A stretch of DNA of 64,000 bases. Source: Candidatus Gottesmanbacteria bacterium (GTDB taxonomy: Bacteria; Patescibacteria; Microgenomatia; 2-02-FULL-39-11). The notes beneath the pieces were generated by a model. That model was not told the DNA's origin. It ran no database searches and worked only from the letters and a program-made list of their open reading frames with translations. Shown piece after piece: positions 16,385-24,289 of this stretch; position 1 is the stretch's first letter, and the number at the start of each line of letters is the position of its first letter. The stretch lies in NCBI GenBank assembly GCA_016186795.1, contig JACPKY010000002.1:11814-75813 (forward strand). Reading direction: 5' to 3'. A program made the position numbers and the translations under genes.

Positions 16385-16429
16385 AAAAACCCGCCTTGAT
16401 CGATGCGAGTATCGATATAGCGGGTTTTT
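16385..16429. terminator. bidirectional terminator
   Basis: AAAACCCGC pairs with GCGGGTTTT, with ATCGAT/ATCGAT as inner stem. A-run on one side and T-run on the other. Confidence 0.75.
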
Positions 16430-16446
16430 ATGGTAACGGACCTTTT

Positions 16447-16548
16447 CCCTCACTGAAAATCTTTGTTATTCTCATTTCTTTGTCATCCTGATCCGCCGAC
16501 TGGCGGAGAAGGATCTCATACGAGAAAAACAAAGAATTGCAGTGAGGG
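16447..16548. repeat. 100-bp hairpin element with a REP core
   Basis: Outer arms CCCTCACTG and CAGTGAGGG, next ATCTTTGTT against AACAAAGAAT, then TTCTC/GAGAA, with TCCGCCGACTGGCGGA and its GTCATCCTGA...AAGGATCT flank in the centre. The whole can fold back on itself. Confidence 0.7.
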
Positions 16549-16573
16549 TAGAGAGAGGAGATTGTGTTGGAGT

Positions 16574-16608
16574 GGAGCACCGTGTGGTACGGTGAAAAAC
16601 GGTGCTCC
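16574..16608 (-). terminator. terminator hairpin of islet L
   Basis: GGAGCACCGT pairs with ACGGTGCTCC over 10 bp, eight bases after the stop of the minus-strand gene at 16616. Confidence 0.65.
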
Positions 16609-16615
16609 TCCTGTG

Positions 16616-16873
16616 TCATGCGATTGGCTGTCCTCTCACGTCGAAATTCGTGCGATTATAGGTACCGCGATCGTAAACGTGAAAGCGGTAGTTAGTCGCA
16701 TCACCCGCAAGATCTTTTTTGAACTTTGTACGAGTGTTGGTATATGCTTCTGCTGCGGATGACGCCTCGACGTCGAATGGACCCTCACAATCCGTCCAAC
16801 CCGTGTTGAAAAATTGTAGCGAAACCTGGAACGGGCGCATGTGGCTATTGACGTTGGGAGGGAATGCACTCAT
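16616..16873 (-). CDS. small protein of unknown function (islet L)
   Basis: 85 aa; SD AGAGGTGAAAC precedes the ATG. Contains FQVSLQFFNTGWTDCEGPFDVEASSAAEAY then YRFHVYDRGTYN, an alternation of strands and one helix. No family recognised. Downstream member of a two-gene minus-strand islet. Confidence 0.6.
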   Translation of the reverse strand: MSAFPPNVNSHMRPFQVSLQFFNTGWTDCEGPFDVEASSAAEAYTNTRTKFKKDLAGDATNYRFHVYDRGTYNRTNFDVRGQPIA

Positions 16874-16900
16874 GTTTCACCTCTTCTGGATTTTATAGAT

Positions 16901-16917
16901 GCGCGTTCACGACGCGC
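16901..16917 (-). promoter_or_regulatory. intercistronic hairpin
   Basis: GCGCGT/ACGCGC with a 5-base loop between the two islet L genes, just before the SD of the second gene. Same position as the hairpins at 5123 and 32801. Confidence 0.5.
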
Positions 16918-16933
16918 GTTTTATTTCGGTTCC

Positions 16934-17125
16934 TCAGAGACCTTCAAGTTGCAATGCACTTGTGCCGAGGCGCGATGCAACTTTTTTTGCGATGAGCTCT
17001 TTTGAAGCTGATGTGCCGCTGGGGTTTTCATTGAAATAGTGTCTATCAGTTTGCCCCATCAGCTGGCGAAGTCTCTCGTAGAGCTCATACGCATCCGAGC
17101 TTAACACCACAGTACTCGTGTTCAT
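16934..17125 (-). CDS. small protein of unknown function (islet L)
   Basis: 63 aa; preceded by GGGAGGAAAAA. Largely helical and charged (DAYELYERLRQLMGQTDRHYFNE, SKELIAKKVASRLGTSALQLEGL). No family recognised. First gene of islet L. Confidence 0.6.
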   Translation of the reverse strand: MNTSTVVLSSDAYELYERLRQLMGQTDRHYFNENPSGTSASKELIAKKVASRLGTSALQLEGL

Positions 17126-17230
17126 TTTTTCCTCCCTCTCTTTCTTTTTTAAAGGGCGAACCCTTTTCCGATACGTTGGAAGGAAGTGTAGCCCTTTTCA
17201 ATTTTTTCTGCAACTAAGTTCTTGTGCTTC
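17126..17230 (-). promoter_or_regulatory. islet leader L: hairpin and strong SD
   Basis: Minus strand: a hairpin (AAAGGGC/GCCCTTT, 17151-17197) is followed by GAGAGGGAGG and the ATG at 17125. Upstream, GCACAAGAACTT is only a weak match to the box, so membership of the leader family is uncertain. Confidence 0.4.
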
Positions 17231-17365
17231 TGATTCGTATCTGCTATCATAGAGAAAATTTCAAGATTGATAGACTCCTGTCCCGACCGCGTCGGGATCA
17301 TCAATCTCAGAATAAGGAGATACAAACTTTGCAGGCAGAGATTGTATCTCTGCCCTTTTTAATTT
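17222..17365 (+). ncRNA. candidate small structured RNA with its own promoter and terminator
   Basis: TTGTGC (17222-17227), 17 bp, TATCAT (17245-17250) predicts a start near 17257. The transcript then has a hairpin AGATTGAT (17264-17271)/ATCAATCT (17300-17307) enclosing CCCGAC/GTCGGG, an SD-like AAGGAGA at 17314-17320 with no ATG behind it, and a strong intrinsic terminator: GGCAGAGAT, TGT, ATCTCTGCC (17334-17354) then CTTTTTAATTTTT. No conserved protein can be read in it. About 105 nt. Confidence 0.55.
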
Positions 17366-17401
17366 TTAAAATAGATTTATTTCTTTGGATGCAAAGTGCA
17401 T

Positions 17402-17561
17402 CCCTCATTTCTTTGTTCGGCCAAAGAAATGAGGGAAAGAAAGGCCGGCCGAATGGAGATTTTCATATTTCTCTAACCTCAGATGATCGGGGAGAGCTCT
17501 CGGCTATAGTAGTCGTTTCTCCACCTTCACCATTCGGTAAGAGAAATAAATGAAAATCTCC
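17402..17561. repeat. nested inverted repeats upstream of rpsB
   Basis: Hairpin CCCTCATTTCTTTG/CAAAGAAATGAGGG (17402-17435) is followed by a long-range repeat: GGAGATTTTCAT...TTTCTCT (17455-17477) against AGAGAAA...ATGAAAATCTCC (17540-17561). CCGAATGG (17449-17456) can instead pair with CCATTCGG (17530-17537), which crosses the long stem. No protein-coding gene in this stretch. Confidence 0.55.
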
Positions 17562-17626
17562 AGCGGCAGATAATAAAAATTACAAAGAATTTTGTTTTCT
17601 GTTAACTGTTTACTGTTTACTGATTT

Positions 17627-18421
17627 ATGCGTGACGTTACACTAAAAGAACTTCTTGAAGCTGGGTGTCACTTTGGCCACAAAGTTGACCGCTGGCATCC
17701 GAAAGCCGCGGAGTTTATCTATCAATCACGGGATGGGCTCCATATCATCGACCTTGCCAAAACCCGTGAGGGAATACTAAAAGCTGGGGAAAAAGCATTT
17801 GCGCTTGGCAAAGAAGGGAAAATTCTCCTTTTTATCGGCACCAAACGTCAGGCAAAAGGTGTTGTTGCAGAAGCTGCTCGCAACGCCCGTGCGCCATTTA
17901 TGACCAATCGCTGGGTGGGTGGGTTTTTCACCAACTGGGAGGCAGTTAAGAAAAATATAGAAAAAATCAACCGCATGCGGAAAGAACGGACTGACGGCGA
18001 ATGGCAAAAATTTCCAAAGCACGAAATTGTGAAATTGGAAAAAGATCTTCGCAAACTCGAGATGGTGTATGGGGGCGTTGCTGATCTATTAGCTGTTCCT
18101 GATGCTGTTTTTATTGTTGATATAAAAAAAGAAATTATTGCGTTGACAGAAGCGCAGCAACGTCACGTTTCTATTCTGGCAATTGTTGATACCAATACCG
18201 ATCCAAATAACGTTGACTTCCCCATTCCGGCAAACGACGACGCAGTAGGCAGTATTTCTTTTATCGCCAAATTTATTGCAGACTGTTATGCCGAGGGTAA
18301 GCTAATATTTGAGAAAACGGAAAAGGAAGCGCGGGAAAAGACAACCGAAAAACCGGCAGAAGAAAAAGCCCTGGAAATAAAAGAAAAAAAGAAGAGAAAA
18401 ACGAAAAACCTAAAAAATTGA
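17627..18421 (+). CDS. rpsB: 30S ribosomal protein S2
   Basis: Ribosomal small-subunit protein. LLEAGCHFGHKVDRWHPKAAEFIYQSRDGLHIIDLAKT, NRWVGGFFTNW and the C-terminal domain (PDAVFIVDIKKE, IAIVDTNTDPNNVDFPIPANDDAVGSI) are standard S2 signatures. 264 aa including a Lys/Glu-rich C-terminal tail. Followed by tsf, the usual bacterial order. Confidence 0.97.
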   Translation: MRDVTLKELLEAGCHFGHKVDRWHPKAAEFIYQSRDGLHIIDLAKTREGILKAGEKAFALGKEGKILLFIGTKRQAKGVVAEAARNARAPFMTNRWVGGFFTNWEAVKKNIEKINRMRKERTDGEWQKFPKHEIVKLEKDLRKLEMVYGGVADLLAVPDAVFIVDIKKEIIALTEAQQRHVSILAIVDTNTDPNNVDFPIPANDDAVGSISFIAKFIADCYAEGKLIFEKTEKEAREKTTEKPAEEKALEIKEKKKRKTKNLKN

Positions 18422-18462
18422 CAAAGAAGAAAAGCTCCAAATCACACAAATGACAAAATACA

Positions 18463-18915
18463 ATGATCACCATTGATCAACTCAAAAAACTTCGGGAAAA
18501 GACTTCAGCAGGAGTCATGGATTGCCGAAAAGCCCTGGAAGAGGCAAAAGGCGATGAGAAAAAGGCTGAGGAACTTATTAAACAGTGGGCGTCCCAAAAG
18601 GCCGAGAAGAAGGCTGGCCGCGAAACATCTGCAGGACTTGTCGAGTCATACGTTCATGCAGGAAAAGTGGGAGTCCTTGTTGAAGTTTTGTGCGAAACAG
18701 ATTTTGTGGCGAGAACCGACAACTTCAAAAACCTTGCTCATGAGATCGCATTACAAATTGCCTCAATGAACCCGAAAGATGTCAACTCGCTTATGAAACA
18801 GGAGTACATTCGAGATCCAAAACTGACAATTGAAAAATTGGTGAAAGAAACAATTGGGAAGTTAGGAGAAAATATTAGGATTGGGAAATTCGCGCGGATA
18901 CGGCTTGGGGAGTAA
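18463..18915 (+). CDS. tsf: elongation factor Ts, short form
   Basis: Nucleotide exchange factor of EF-Tu. N-terminal UBA-like domain LKKLREKTSAGVMDCRKALEEAKGD and the core signature TDFVARTDNFKNLAHEIALQIAS are present. 150 aa: only one core subdomain, compared with about 280 aa in E. coli, close to the short forms of mitochondria-like and reduced bacteria. Its 3' end overlaps the convergent gene by 41 bp. Confidence 0.95.
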   Translation: MITIDQLKKLREKTSAGVMDCRKALEEAKGDEKKAEELIKQWASQKAEKKAGRETSAGLVESYVHAGKVGVLVEVLCETDFVARTDNFKNLAHEIALQIASMNPKDVNSLMKQEYIRDPKLTIEKLVKETIGKLGENIRIGKFARIRLGE

Positions 18916-20641
18916 CTGCAGCGTTTTTCGCATAGAGTCGGCTTTTGACAAACAACGGAGATCGTTCTTTCACTCCTTTTCTATTTTCTACCTCTTGGAT
19001 CGTAAGGGTTCCTCCAGTAAGTTTTTCCACTTGTGATAAAAACATTCTTGCCCGGGCAACAAATCTCCGAGGGCAAAGAATGACTCCATTTTCAATTCGC
19101 CCGGCAAGAAATTGGTTGACAAATGTTCCTGCAGATGCGGGATCTCTTCCCACTAGCCACATTCCATCCCCATCAAAGATCTGTACCATACTCTTATTTT
19201 TGGGAGTGGTTCCAATTTCATCATGAGTTAAGCGGCGGTGATCAAACCTCACGGCATACCCAGCAGGGTCAGCTGTTATCGGACTTCTGTATACACCAGT
19301 ATCGATATCTGCAATGACTGCGATATTTGGTCTGCGAAAAACTTTGGCAAGTTGTCGAACGATGGCTCCTCCTTCTCCAATCAAAGCATAATCATATCCT
19401 GCTGGGATGGTGATGACCGCACGTTCTTCATCCCACGCGCCACCAATATATTTTAAATATTCTGTAAGTCCCTCTCGGGTGAAAGGAATGGCAACCTCTT
19501 CAAAGTGCGGTTTATTCCCATTTGCCGCCCATCTTTGCTGTTCTACCTCAACAATGAAGTACTCAACACCAGCCTTACCTATCCGTTTTATCCATGCCTC
19601 GCTTGAGCCTTTCAGTGTTGAGTAATGACAGTGAGTAAACGATGGCGCTTCTGGTTTCGGAGGCGATGATTTGGCAGCACCAATAGCTTCAACATCAATG
19701 TGTCGTGGAATAATAATATTTTTCTTCCCAGGGTCATCTTCTCCGAGTGCGCTTGCTAAGGAAATTGACTTTGAAGGCTCAGTTGGAATTGGCTTTTCTC
19801 CTTCTTCTCCTTCAAAAAGGTTGGTTCCTGGATCTTGAAAAGACCCAGTTGTTTCCGGCTGACCCATTTCTGCATGACCTTTTACAATGTGTTCAGTATC
19901 AAGTGCTTGGAGTGTTTCTTGGTGAAGAGATTCACCAGCCGTCTCTTGCGGAGAAGTTCGGAGAGTGATTGTTGAAAATTCCAGAGGTGATTCTGGTTTT
20001 GCTTCGGAAGGTTGGTATGAAAGAGTGCGTAGGAAACCGAAAAAGGTATATCCTTCGCGATTTAGAACGTCGCCTTTCTTTTCGATTTTCGGCCGTTCAA
20101 ATTCATCTTTTTTCCCAATGATTTTGAAAAAGTCTCCCCGTCGAATAGCATACGCTGCATATCTTCGGTTTTCTCGAACTGGAATAATTATCCGATCGTC
20201 TTCTTTCGACACTCCAATTTCATAGATAAGTCGGTGGCGCTGAGGTTCGCGGTGCGGATGTTCTGGGTCGAAAACATATTTTTCCGGCCAGTGATTAAAA
20301 AATTGTTCAGCAGATTCACGGACGAGTTGATCGACATTGGAAAAATTCGGCTCTACTCGGATATATTCACTGTCAGAAGGGTTTTCAGAAAAATCCATTG
20401 TGAGAGAGGTTGCAACACCTACTCCTTCACGGGCACTTCCTGGTCCTGGTAAATGTTCCGAGGCAGGATAATTCCCTCGACGTTTCTTGGGTAACGCCCT
20501 GTTTGGATTATAGACGAGGGAGGAATCCGCAAAATTCATTTGAGGAAGCGTCTTTACAACGTAAGGAGGCTGTTGTAGATGTTCAGGAGCACTTGGACTA
20601 GGGCGCATCACTGGATTTTGTGGAAGATTTTCAAACCCCAT
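18875..20641 (-). CDS. large protein with a KH-like motif, unknown
   Basis: 588 aa, no membrane segment. The first third is low-complexity and Pro/Glu-rich. Around residues 405-445, VITIPAGYDYALIGEGGAIVRQL followed by NIAVIADI fits a KH-type RNA-binding domain with GEGG in place of the usual GxxG loop. Downstream segments are ordered but unrecognised. Lies 40 bp after the HD-domain gene on the same strand, probably one operon. Confidence 0.65.
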   Translation of the reverse strand: MGFENLPQNPVMRPSPSAPEHLQQPPYVVKTLPQMNFADSSLVYNPNRALPKKRRGNYPASEHLPGPGSAREGVGVATSLTMDFSENPSDSEYIRVEPNFSNVDQLVRESAEQFFNHWPEKYVFDPEHPHREPQRHRLIYEIGVSKEDDRIIIPVRENRRYAAYAIRRGDFFKIIGKKDEFERPKIEKKGDVLNREGYTFFGFLRTLSYQPSEAKPESPLEFSTITLRTSPQETAGESLHQETLQALDTEHIVKGHAEMGQPETTGSFQDPGTNLFEGEEGEKPIPTEPSKSISLASALGEDDPGKKNIIIPRHIDVEAIGAAKSSPPKPEAPSFTHCHYSTLKGSSEAWIKRIGKAGVEYFIVEVEQQRWAANGNKPHFEEVAIPFTREGLTEYLKYIGGAWDEERAVITIPAGYDYALIGEGGAIVRQLAKVFRRPNIAVIADIDTGVYRSPITADPAGYAVRFDHRRLTHDEIGTTPKNKSMVQIFDGDGMWLVGRDPASAGTFVNQFLAGRIENGVILCPRRFVARARMFLSQVEKLTGGTLTIQEVENRKGVKERSPLFVKSRLYAKNAAVTPQAVSARISQS

Positions 20642-20680
20642 ACTTCCAGACTAGCAAAGGTCGTACTGGCTTGTAAAGCA

Positions 20681-22564
20681 TTATCGCAGTTTCATTTTTT
20701 TTGCTTGGTCCTCTGTCAATGTAATGTATCCGAGAAACAGGTCATTGGTATCATTGTAGAACTGATTCCAGAAAGCCGTCGCCAGATTTTCATTCGGAAA
20801 AAATATTGTATCCAATCCTCCCGGCTGAACCCCTTTTGCCCTTTTACTAAAGAATCGTAGGAATGTTTCTGACCTTATAACAAGAGGAACGTAATGTTTA
20901 AATTCCAGTGGTCCATTTCCTGCCCCAAACTGTTCATCTTGGACAAAGTACTCAAGCCCGAGATAATTTTCCAGCTCAATAAGGGGCATGATGTAGCGAC
21001 TCTCAAGTTCGGATAAATGATACGAAGAAGCCAACTCTTCAAGCCTTCTTCGATAGGGAGGAAGTGGTGCATCACTTCTCTTTTTTGGGTTTGTCACGTG
21101 TGTTTTTAATGCGCTGACAATATATCTTGCCCACGGTTCGTGTATTTGTGAGAGACTTTCTTGGTACACCAGTCCGAATTTCGCAAGAAGAATTTTCTGC
21201 TCGATTTCAGCTAAGATTGGAAGGGCGGTAAGAAATGTTGTGAGTCTATTTGTTCTCATTTTATGGCGGACATCGGTATAGGTAGTAAATACTCCCTGGT
21301 CAGCATAGTGTGCCAAATACAGAAGTTGACCGCCAGAAAGGCGAGTTTCTTCTAGTTTCCGATACGCATCGAAGAAATTATCAGAGGTAAAGGGAAGGGT
21401 AGGGAGGTTAGCAAAGCGGTCAGCTGCTTTAATTCGTGCAGCTCTGCGAATGAGTCTTTTTGATGGTAACTCTTTGATCCGCTCAAGCCATCTGGCGCCG
21501 TCTTCTTTCCCGATTTTCGTGAGGGATTTAAGAATAATCCATTGTTCGCGATTTAGGTGAAGGGGCAAACTTGATCCCTCCATGAGAAGTGTCGTATCGG
21601 TTGGTATATATGATGCATCTTCTCGGTGAAAATTTGTTTCCAAATCCTCAGGAATTTCATGGGTAAATGCCAAAGCCACATCGTCTGCAGCTTCAGCAAG
21701 GCTTACCGGGTCATTTTCGAGATCATCCTCAATCATCGTCCAAAGATACCAGGCAGTTGCCAGATAATGGCAGTACCAGTGTTCGTGGGTTTTTCTTGTG
21801 TTGTCTCCTTTTTGTTTGAGACGGACAGCGTCACTTTCTTGGGCAAAGCGCATAAACTCTTTAACTTGTGACGTATTGATGCCTCGATTTCGCATTCGGA
21901 AAAGAAGCTGTTGTTCAATTTCTCTGCGGAAAGTTTCTTCATTTTGGTAACCCAAAAATCGATGCCGGTCAATTGTTTTCTGAGATGACCAGGGGACTTG
22001 CGCTTCCATCATTTTTTCGGTAAAGGCTGCAAGGTGTTCGGAAACATGTGTCACATGGGCATAATCCCAGTACATATCCCTTAGAAGAAGCGTATCGAAA
22101 TTCCATCCGATGAGTCGTCTCTGAGGATTATTGGTAACCAGAACTCCTTGTATGGGGAGTCCATAGCGAATATCATGCGAAGTTATTCCTGTTGATATTC
22201 GTTGTACAAAAGTATGCGGTGCGTGTTCTGGGAGAAATTCGTCACTGACGTATCTTTTAAGGGAGGGGAGACGGGAGGTAAGATGATGATTGGAGTTTAT
22301 ACGCAAAATATCTTTTGCCTTTGCCTCAAGTTCTGGTTTTTTTGGAAGTGGCTTATCTCGAGCTTCCAGAAGTGCCCGGAGTAAAAATGGGTCGAACCGC
22401 TCCAACCCCAGAATATCCTCGAGCGCATCACTTTGGGATGAGTGGATCCAATCGGCAATTCTTGCAACGCTTCGCTGTACAGGATACGGTAAATACGAAA
22501 GTACTCCGGCCGTTCCTTGCAAATTGTCCGTATTTCTTCGGGGGTCATTTTCAGGAAATGCCAT
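20681..22564 (-). CDS. HD-domain protein distantly like RelA/SpoT hydrolases
   Basis: 627 aa, soluble. HEHWYCHYLATAWYL (about residue 265), ALAFTHEIPEDLETNF (about 300) and IKAADRFANLPTL (about 380) match, in order, the H...HD...ED and K-x-ADR-x-x-N-x-x-T-L motifs of the (p)ppGpp-hydrolase HD domain; the usual HD is changed to HE. No synthetase or TGS domain is recognisable. Hydrolysis of ppGpp or another nucleotide is possible but unproven. Confidence 0.6.
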   Translation of the reverse strand: MAFPENDPRRNTDNLQGTAGVLSYLPYPVQRSVARIADWIHSSQSDALEDILGLERFDPFLLRALLEARDKPLPKKPELEAKAKDILRINSNHHLTSRLPSLKRYVSDEFLPEHAPHTFVQRISTGITSHDIRYGLPIQGVLVTNNPQRRLIGWNFDTLLLRDMYWDYAHVTHVSEHLAAFTEKMMEAQVPWSSQKTIDRHRFLGYQNEETFRREIEQQLLFRMRNRGINTSQVKEFMRFAQESDAVRLKQKGDNTRKTHEHWYCHYLATAWYLWTMIEDDLENDPVSLAEAADDVALAFTHEIPEDLETNFHREDASYIPTDTTLLMEGSSLPLHLNREQWIILKSLTKIGKEDGARWLERIKELPSKRLIRRAARIKAADRFANLPTLPFTSDNFFDAYRKLEETRLSGGQLLYLAHYADQGVFTTYTDVRHKMRTNRLTTFLTALPILAEIEQKILLAKFGLVYQESLSQIHEPWARYIVSALKTHVTNPKKRSDAPLPPYRRRLEELASSYHLSELESRYIMPLIELENYLGLEYFVQDEQFGAGNGPLEFKHYVPLVIRSETFLRFFSKRAKGVQPGGLDTIFFPNENLATAFWNQFYNDTNDLFLGYITLTEDQAKKMKLR

Positions 22565-22628
22565 ACTGACGGCTTATACCATAATAGAGAGCTTGGTGGC
22601 AACTTTTCTTGCGTGAGGGCGTGCATGG

Positions 22629-22726
22629 TATAATCCGGCAAACCAGTTTGCACATTTACAGAGTGAGACGAGGACGGAATTTTTTTTCTATCGGGCGGCA
22701 AACAAAAAAGGGAAAAGGAGGCAAAT
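22629..22726 (+). promoter_or_regulatory. islet leader E: TGGTATAAT promoter and box
   Basis: TATAAT at 22629-22634 with TGG before it. GCAAA/TTTGC (22638-22651) forms a small hairpin whose 3' arm runs into the box GCACATTTACAG (22650-22661). The SD AAAAGGAGG is followed by the ATG at 22727. There is no local second hairpin; instead GAGTGAGACGAGG (22661-22673) has its inverted partner at 23141-23153. Confidence 0.55.
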
Positions 22727-23107
22727 ATGCCAGCTCAAGATTGGGCGAGTATGACATTTTCGAATGAAAACATTCGATACATCATACTCAATTTTCGTGT
22801 TTTGTGGGGCCTGATCATTGGAATTTATGCGATACTATTAACTGGCGGTGTCATTGGTTCAAGTCCAATTGCCAGTTGGGGCTTGAAATACCTCCAGTGG
22901 CACGGCCGAACCGTCGTAGAAAAACAAGACGACACAAAGTTGATACCGCTCAAAGCGTATCTCTTTAAAACTTTGTGGCTTCTTGTTTTTATATGGTATC
23001 GCATTCATGTTTTTCCACGGGGAGGTCGAATGGCTTTTTCGCTAACAGGAGGGCATCGGATTTGTTCTGCGCCGATGCCTTTTCTCCATGTCATTCTGAG
23101 CAAGTGA
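22727..23107 (+). CDS. small membrane protein of unknown function (islet E)
   Basis: 126 aa, SD AAAAGGAGG. Two membrane helices (VLWGLIIGIYAILLTGGVIG and FKTLWLLVFIWYRI). The last 20 codons run through a hairpin (GGCATCGG/CCGATGCC, 23052-23079, then TTTT) and a repeat fragment (GTCATTCTGAGCAAG), so the original C-terminus was probably shorter. No family recognised. Confidence 0.6.
   Translation: MPAQDWASMTFSNENIRYIILNFRVLWGLIIGIYAILLTGGVIGSSPIASWGLKYLQWHGRTVVEKQDDTKLIPLKAYLFKTLWLLVFIWYRIHVFPRGGRMAFSLTGGHRICSAPMPFLHVILSK
23052..23083 (+). terminator. terminator hairpin inside the 3' end of the islet E frame
   Basis: GGCATCGG/CCGATGCC with 12-base loop, followed by TTTT. Lies upstream of the stop codon of the open frame. 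Confidence 0.55.
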
Positions 23108-23172
23108 AGCTCGTCATCTTTTTACTCGCCCTTTTCCCCACCTCGTCTCACTCTCTCATTTTCCACTCACAA

Positions 23173-23214
23173 TTGACATCGGGCGATTCCCTGTTATAAT
23201 CTTGTTATAACAAG
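23173..23214 (+). promoter_or_regulatory. promoter and operator of the AbrB/Doc operon
   Basis: TTGACA (23173-23178), 16 bp, TATAAT (23195-23200), directly followed by the perfect palindrome CTTGTTATAACAAG (23201-23214). A dimeric antitoxin bound there would block the promoter. Confidence 0.8.
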
Positions 23215-23248
23215 GGTATTTATGAACAGTTTCTAATGGAGGTGAGGT

Positions 23249-23494
23249 ATGATTCAAAAAATTATTAAAGTAGGAAATAGCGTTGCGGTGACGTTGCCAA
23301 ATACATTCATTCAAGATACTGGCTTGAAGGCTGGTGATACGATTGCGGTAGAAACGTATCCTCAAAGAAAAATGGTCCTTATCAAACCTACGTCGGAAAA
23401 GAATCAAATGAGCTTGTCTCCGGAGTTTTTCTCGTGGCTTGAGAAAATAAGCAAGAAATACGAAAAAACAATAAAAGCCTTGGCGCGTGTATGA
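23249..23494 (+). CDS. AbrB/MazE-type antitoxin
   Basis: 81 aa; SD GGAGGTGAGGT. IIKVGNSVAVTLPNTFIQDTGLKAGDTIAVE is the AbrB-type DNA-binding fold; the C-terminal 35 residues, helical and charged, would bind the toxin. Ends 4 bp inside the toxin start (ATGA). Confidence 0.85.
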   Translation: MIQKIIKVGNSVAVTLPNTFIQDTGLKAGDTIAVETYPQRKMVLIKPTSEKNQMSLSPEFFSWLEKISKKYEKTIKALARV

Positions 23495-23877
23495 TCTACC
23501 TCGAGATAGATGAAGTCATTGCGATCCATGAGAAGATGCTAGAAATTGGAGGAGGACGAGAGGGAATAAGGGATTTTACCCTGATTCACTCGGCAGTTGC
23601 CAGGCCGAAGGCAACATTTGCTGGAAAGCTTCTGTATCCAACTATTTGGCTTCAAGCTGCAGCACTGATCCAATCACTTATTCGCAATCATCCATTCGAT
23701 GATGGCAATAAACGCACAGGATTTTTTTCTACATTACGGTTTCTGGATCTTAATGGGTACGATATCAACGCAACAGAAGCTGAGATTATTTCCTTTGCCA
23801 GAAATGTTGACGTAAAGCGTCTTCCGATTGAAGATATCGCCTCGTTTCTCAAAAAGCACGCGAAGCGGTTAAAATAG
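23491..23877 (+). CDS. doc: Doc-type toxin (Fic fold)
   Basis: 128 aa. Contains the Fic/Doc motif HPFDDGNKRTGFFSTLRFLDLNG, which ends the active-site loop, and the N-terminal IDEVIAIHEKML...GGREGIRDFTLIHSAVARP region typical of Doc. Doc phosphorylates EF-Tu in the P1 system; by family membership a similar role is likely here. Pairing with an AbrB-type rather than Phd antitoxin is common in chromosomal copies. Confidence 0.92.
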   Translation: MIYLEIDEVIAIHEKMLEIGGGREGIRDFTLIHSAVARPKATFAGKLLYPTIWLQAAALIQSLIRNHPFDDGNKRTGFFSTLRFLDLNGYDINATEAEIISFARNVDVKRLPIEDIASFLKKHAKRLK

Positions 23878-23900
23878 TGAATTTCTGGTAGAATATCTTT

Positions 23901-24137
23901 ATGGTGTGGGATTACGATGAAGCAAAACTGAAACGGACAAAAGCAGGGAAGATATTTCTTCTTGAGAGAAGTATCAATTATGGACAGAGGAGCAGGAAGA
24001 AAATTCAACTCCGGGAAGTGAAAAAATATTGGGATAAATTACATCTTTTTCCATTACAGAAGCGTCTGTTTGAGCTTTTCATATGGGGAAAATACCGCTC
24101 CTCTCCAAAGAGCAAGAAATCATTTTGGATGAGGTAA
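23901..24137 (+). CDS. small protein of unknown function following the toxin
   Basis: 78 aa (MVWDYDEAKLKRTKAGKIFL ... SFWMR), very basic, preceded by a TAGAATATCT -10-like box. The pattern of a lysine-rich protein with YGQRSRKKIQLREVKKYWDKL looks like a real protein; I cannot name the family. It may belong to the toxin locus or stand alone. Confidence 0.5.
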   Translation: MVWDYDEAKLKRTKAGKIFLLERSINYGQRSRKKIQLREVKKYWDKLHLFPLQKRLFELFIWGKYRSSPKSKKSFWMR

Positions 24138-24159
24138 GAAAACACCCATTCCTCCTTAT

Positions 24160-24197
24160 GTCGTCATTCTTCGAGCAAGCGAAGCGAGTCGAGAAGT
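24160..24197. repeat. REP-like fragment
   Basis: GTCGTCATTCTTCGAGCAAG then CGAAGCGAGTCGAGAAG, a variant of the GTCATTCTGA family seen at 6829, 16482 and 31957. Confidence 0.5.
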
Positions 24198-24213
24198 AGT
24201 TGATGAAATTGAG

Positions 24214-24264
24214 GACAACACATTCGACGGGTTGGTTTTCGGCTGATGCGCCGAATGTGTTGTC
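24214..24264 (-). terminator. terminator hairpin of islet H
   Basis: GACAACACATTCG pairs perfectly over 13 bp with CGAATGTGTTGTC, 26 bases after the last stop of the minus-strand islet. Confidence 0.7.
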
Positions 24265-24289
24265 GCTCAGTCGTTCAGAGATCAAAGGG

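Larger units (their letters stand above)
22661..23153. repeat. 13-bp perfect inverted repeats flanking the islet E gene
   Basis: GAGTGAGACGAGG at 22661-22673 and CCTCGTCTCACTC at 23141-23153 enclose the whole gene. They could be the ends of a mobile unit or pair in a long transcript. Confidence 0.6.
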
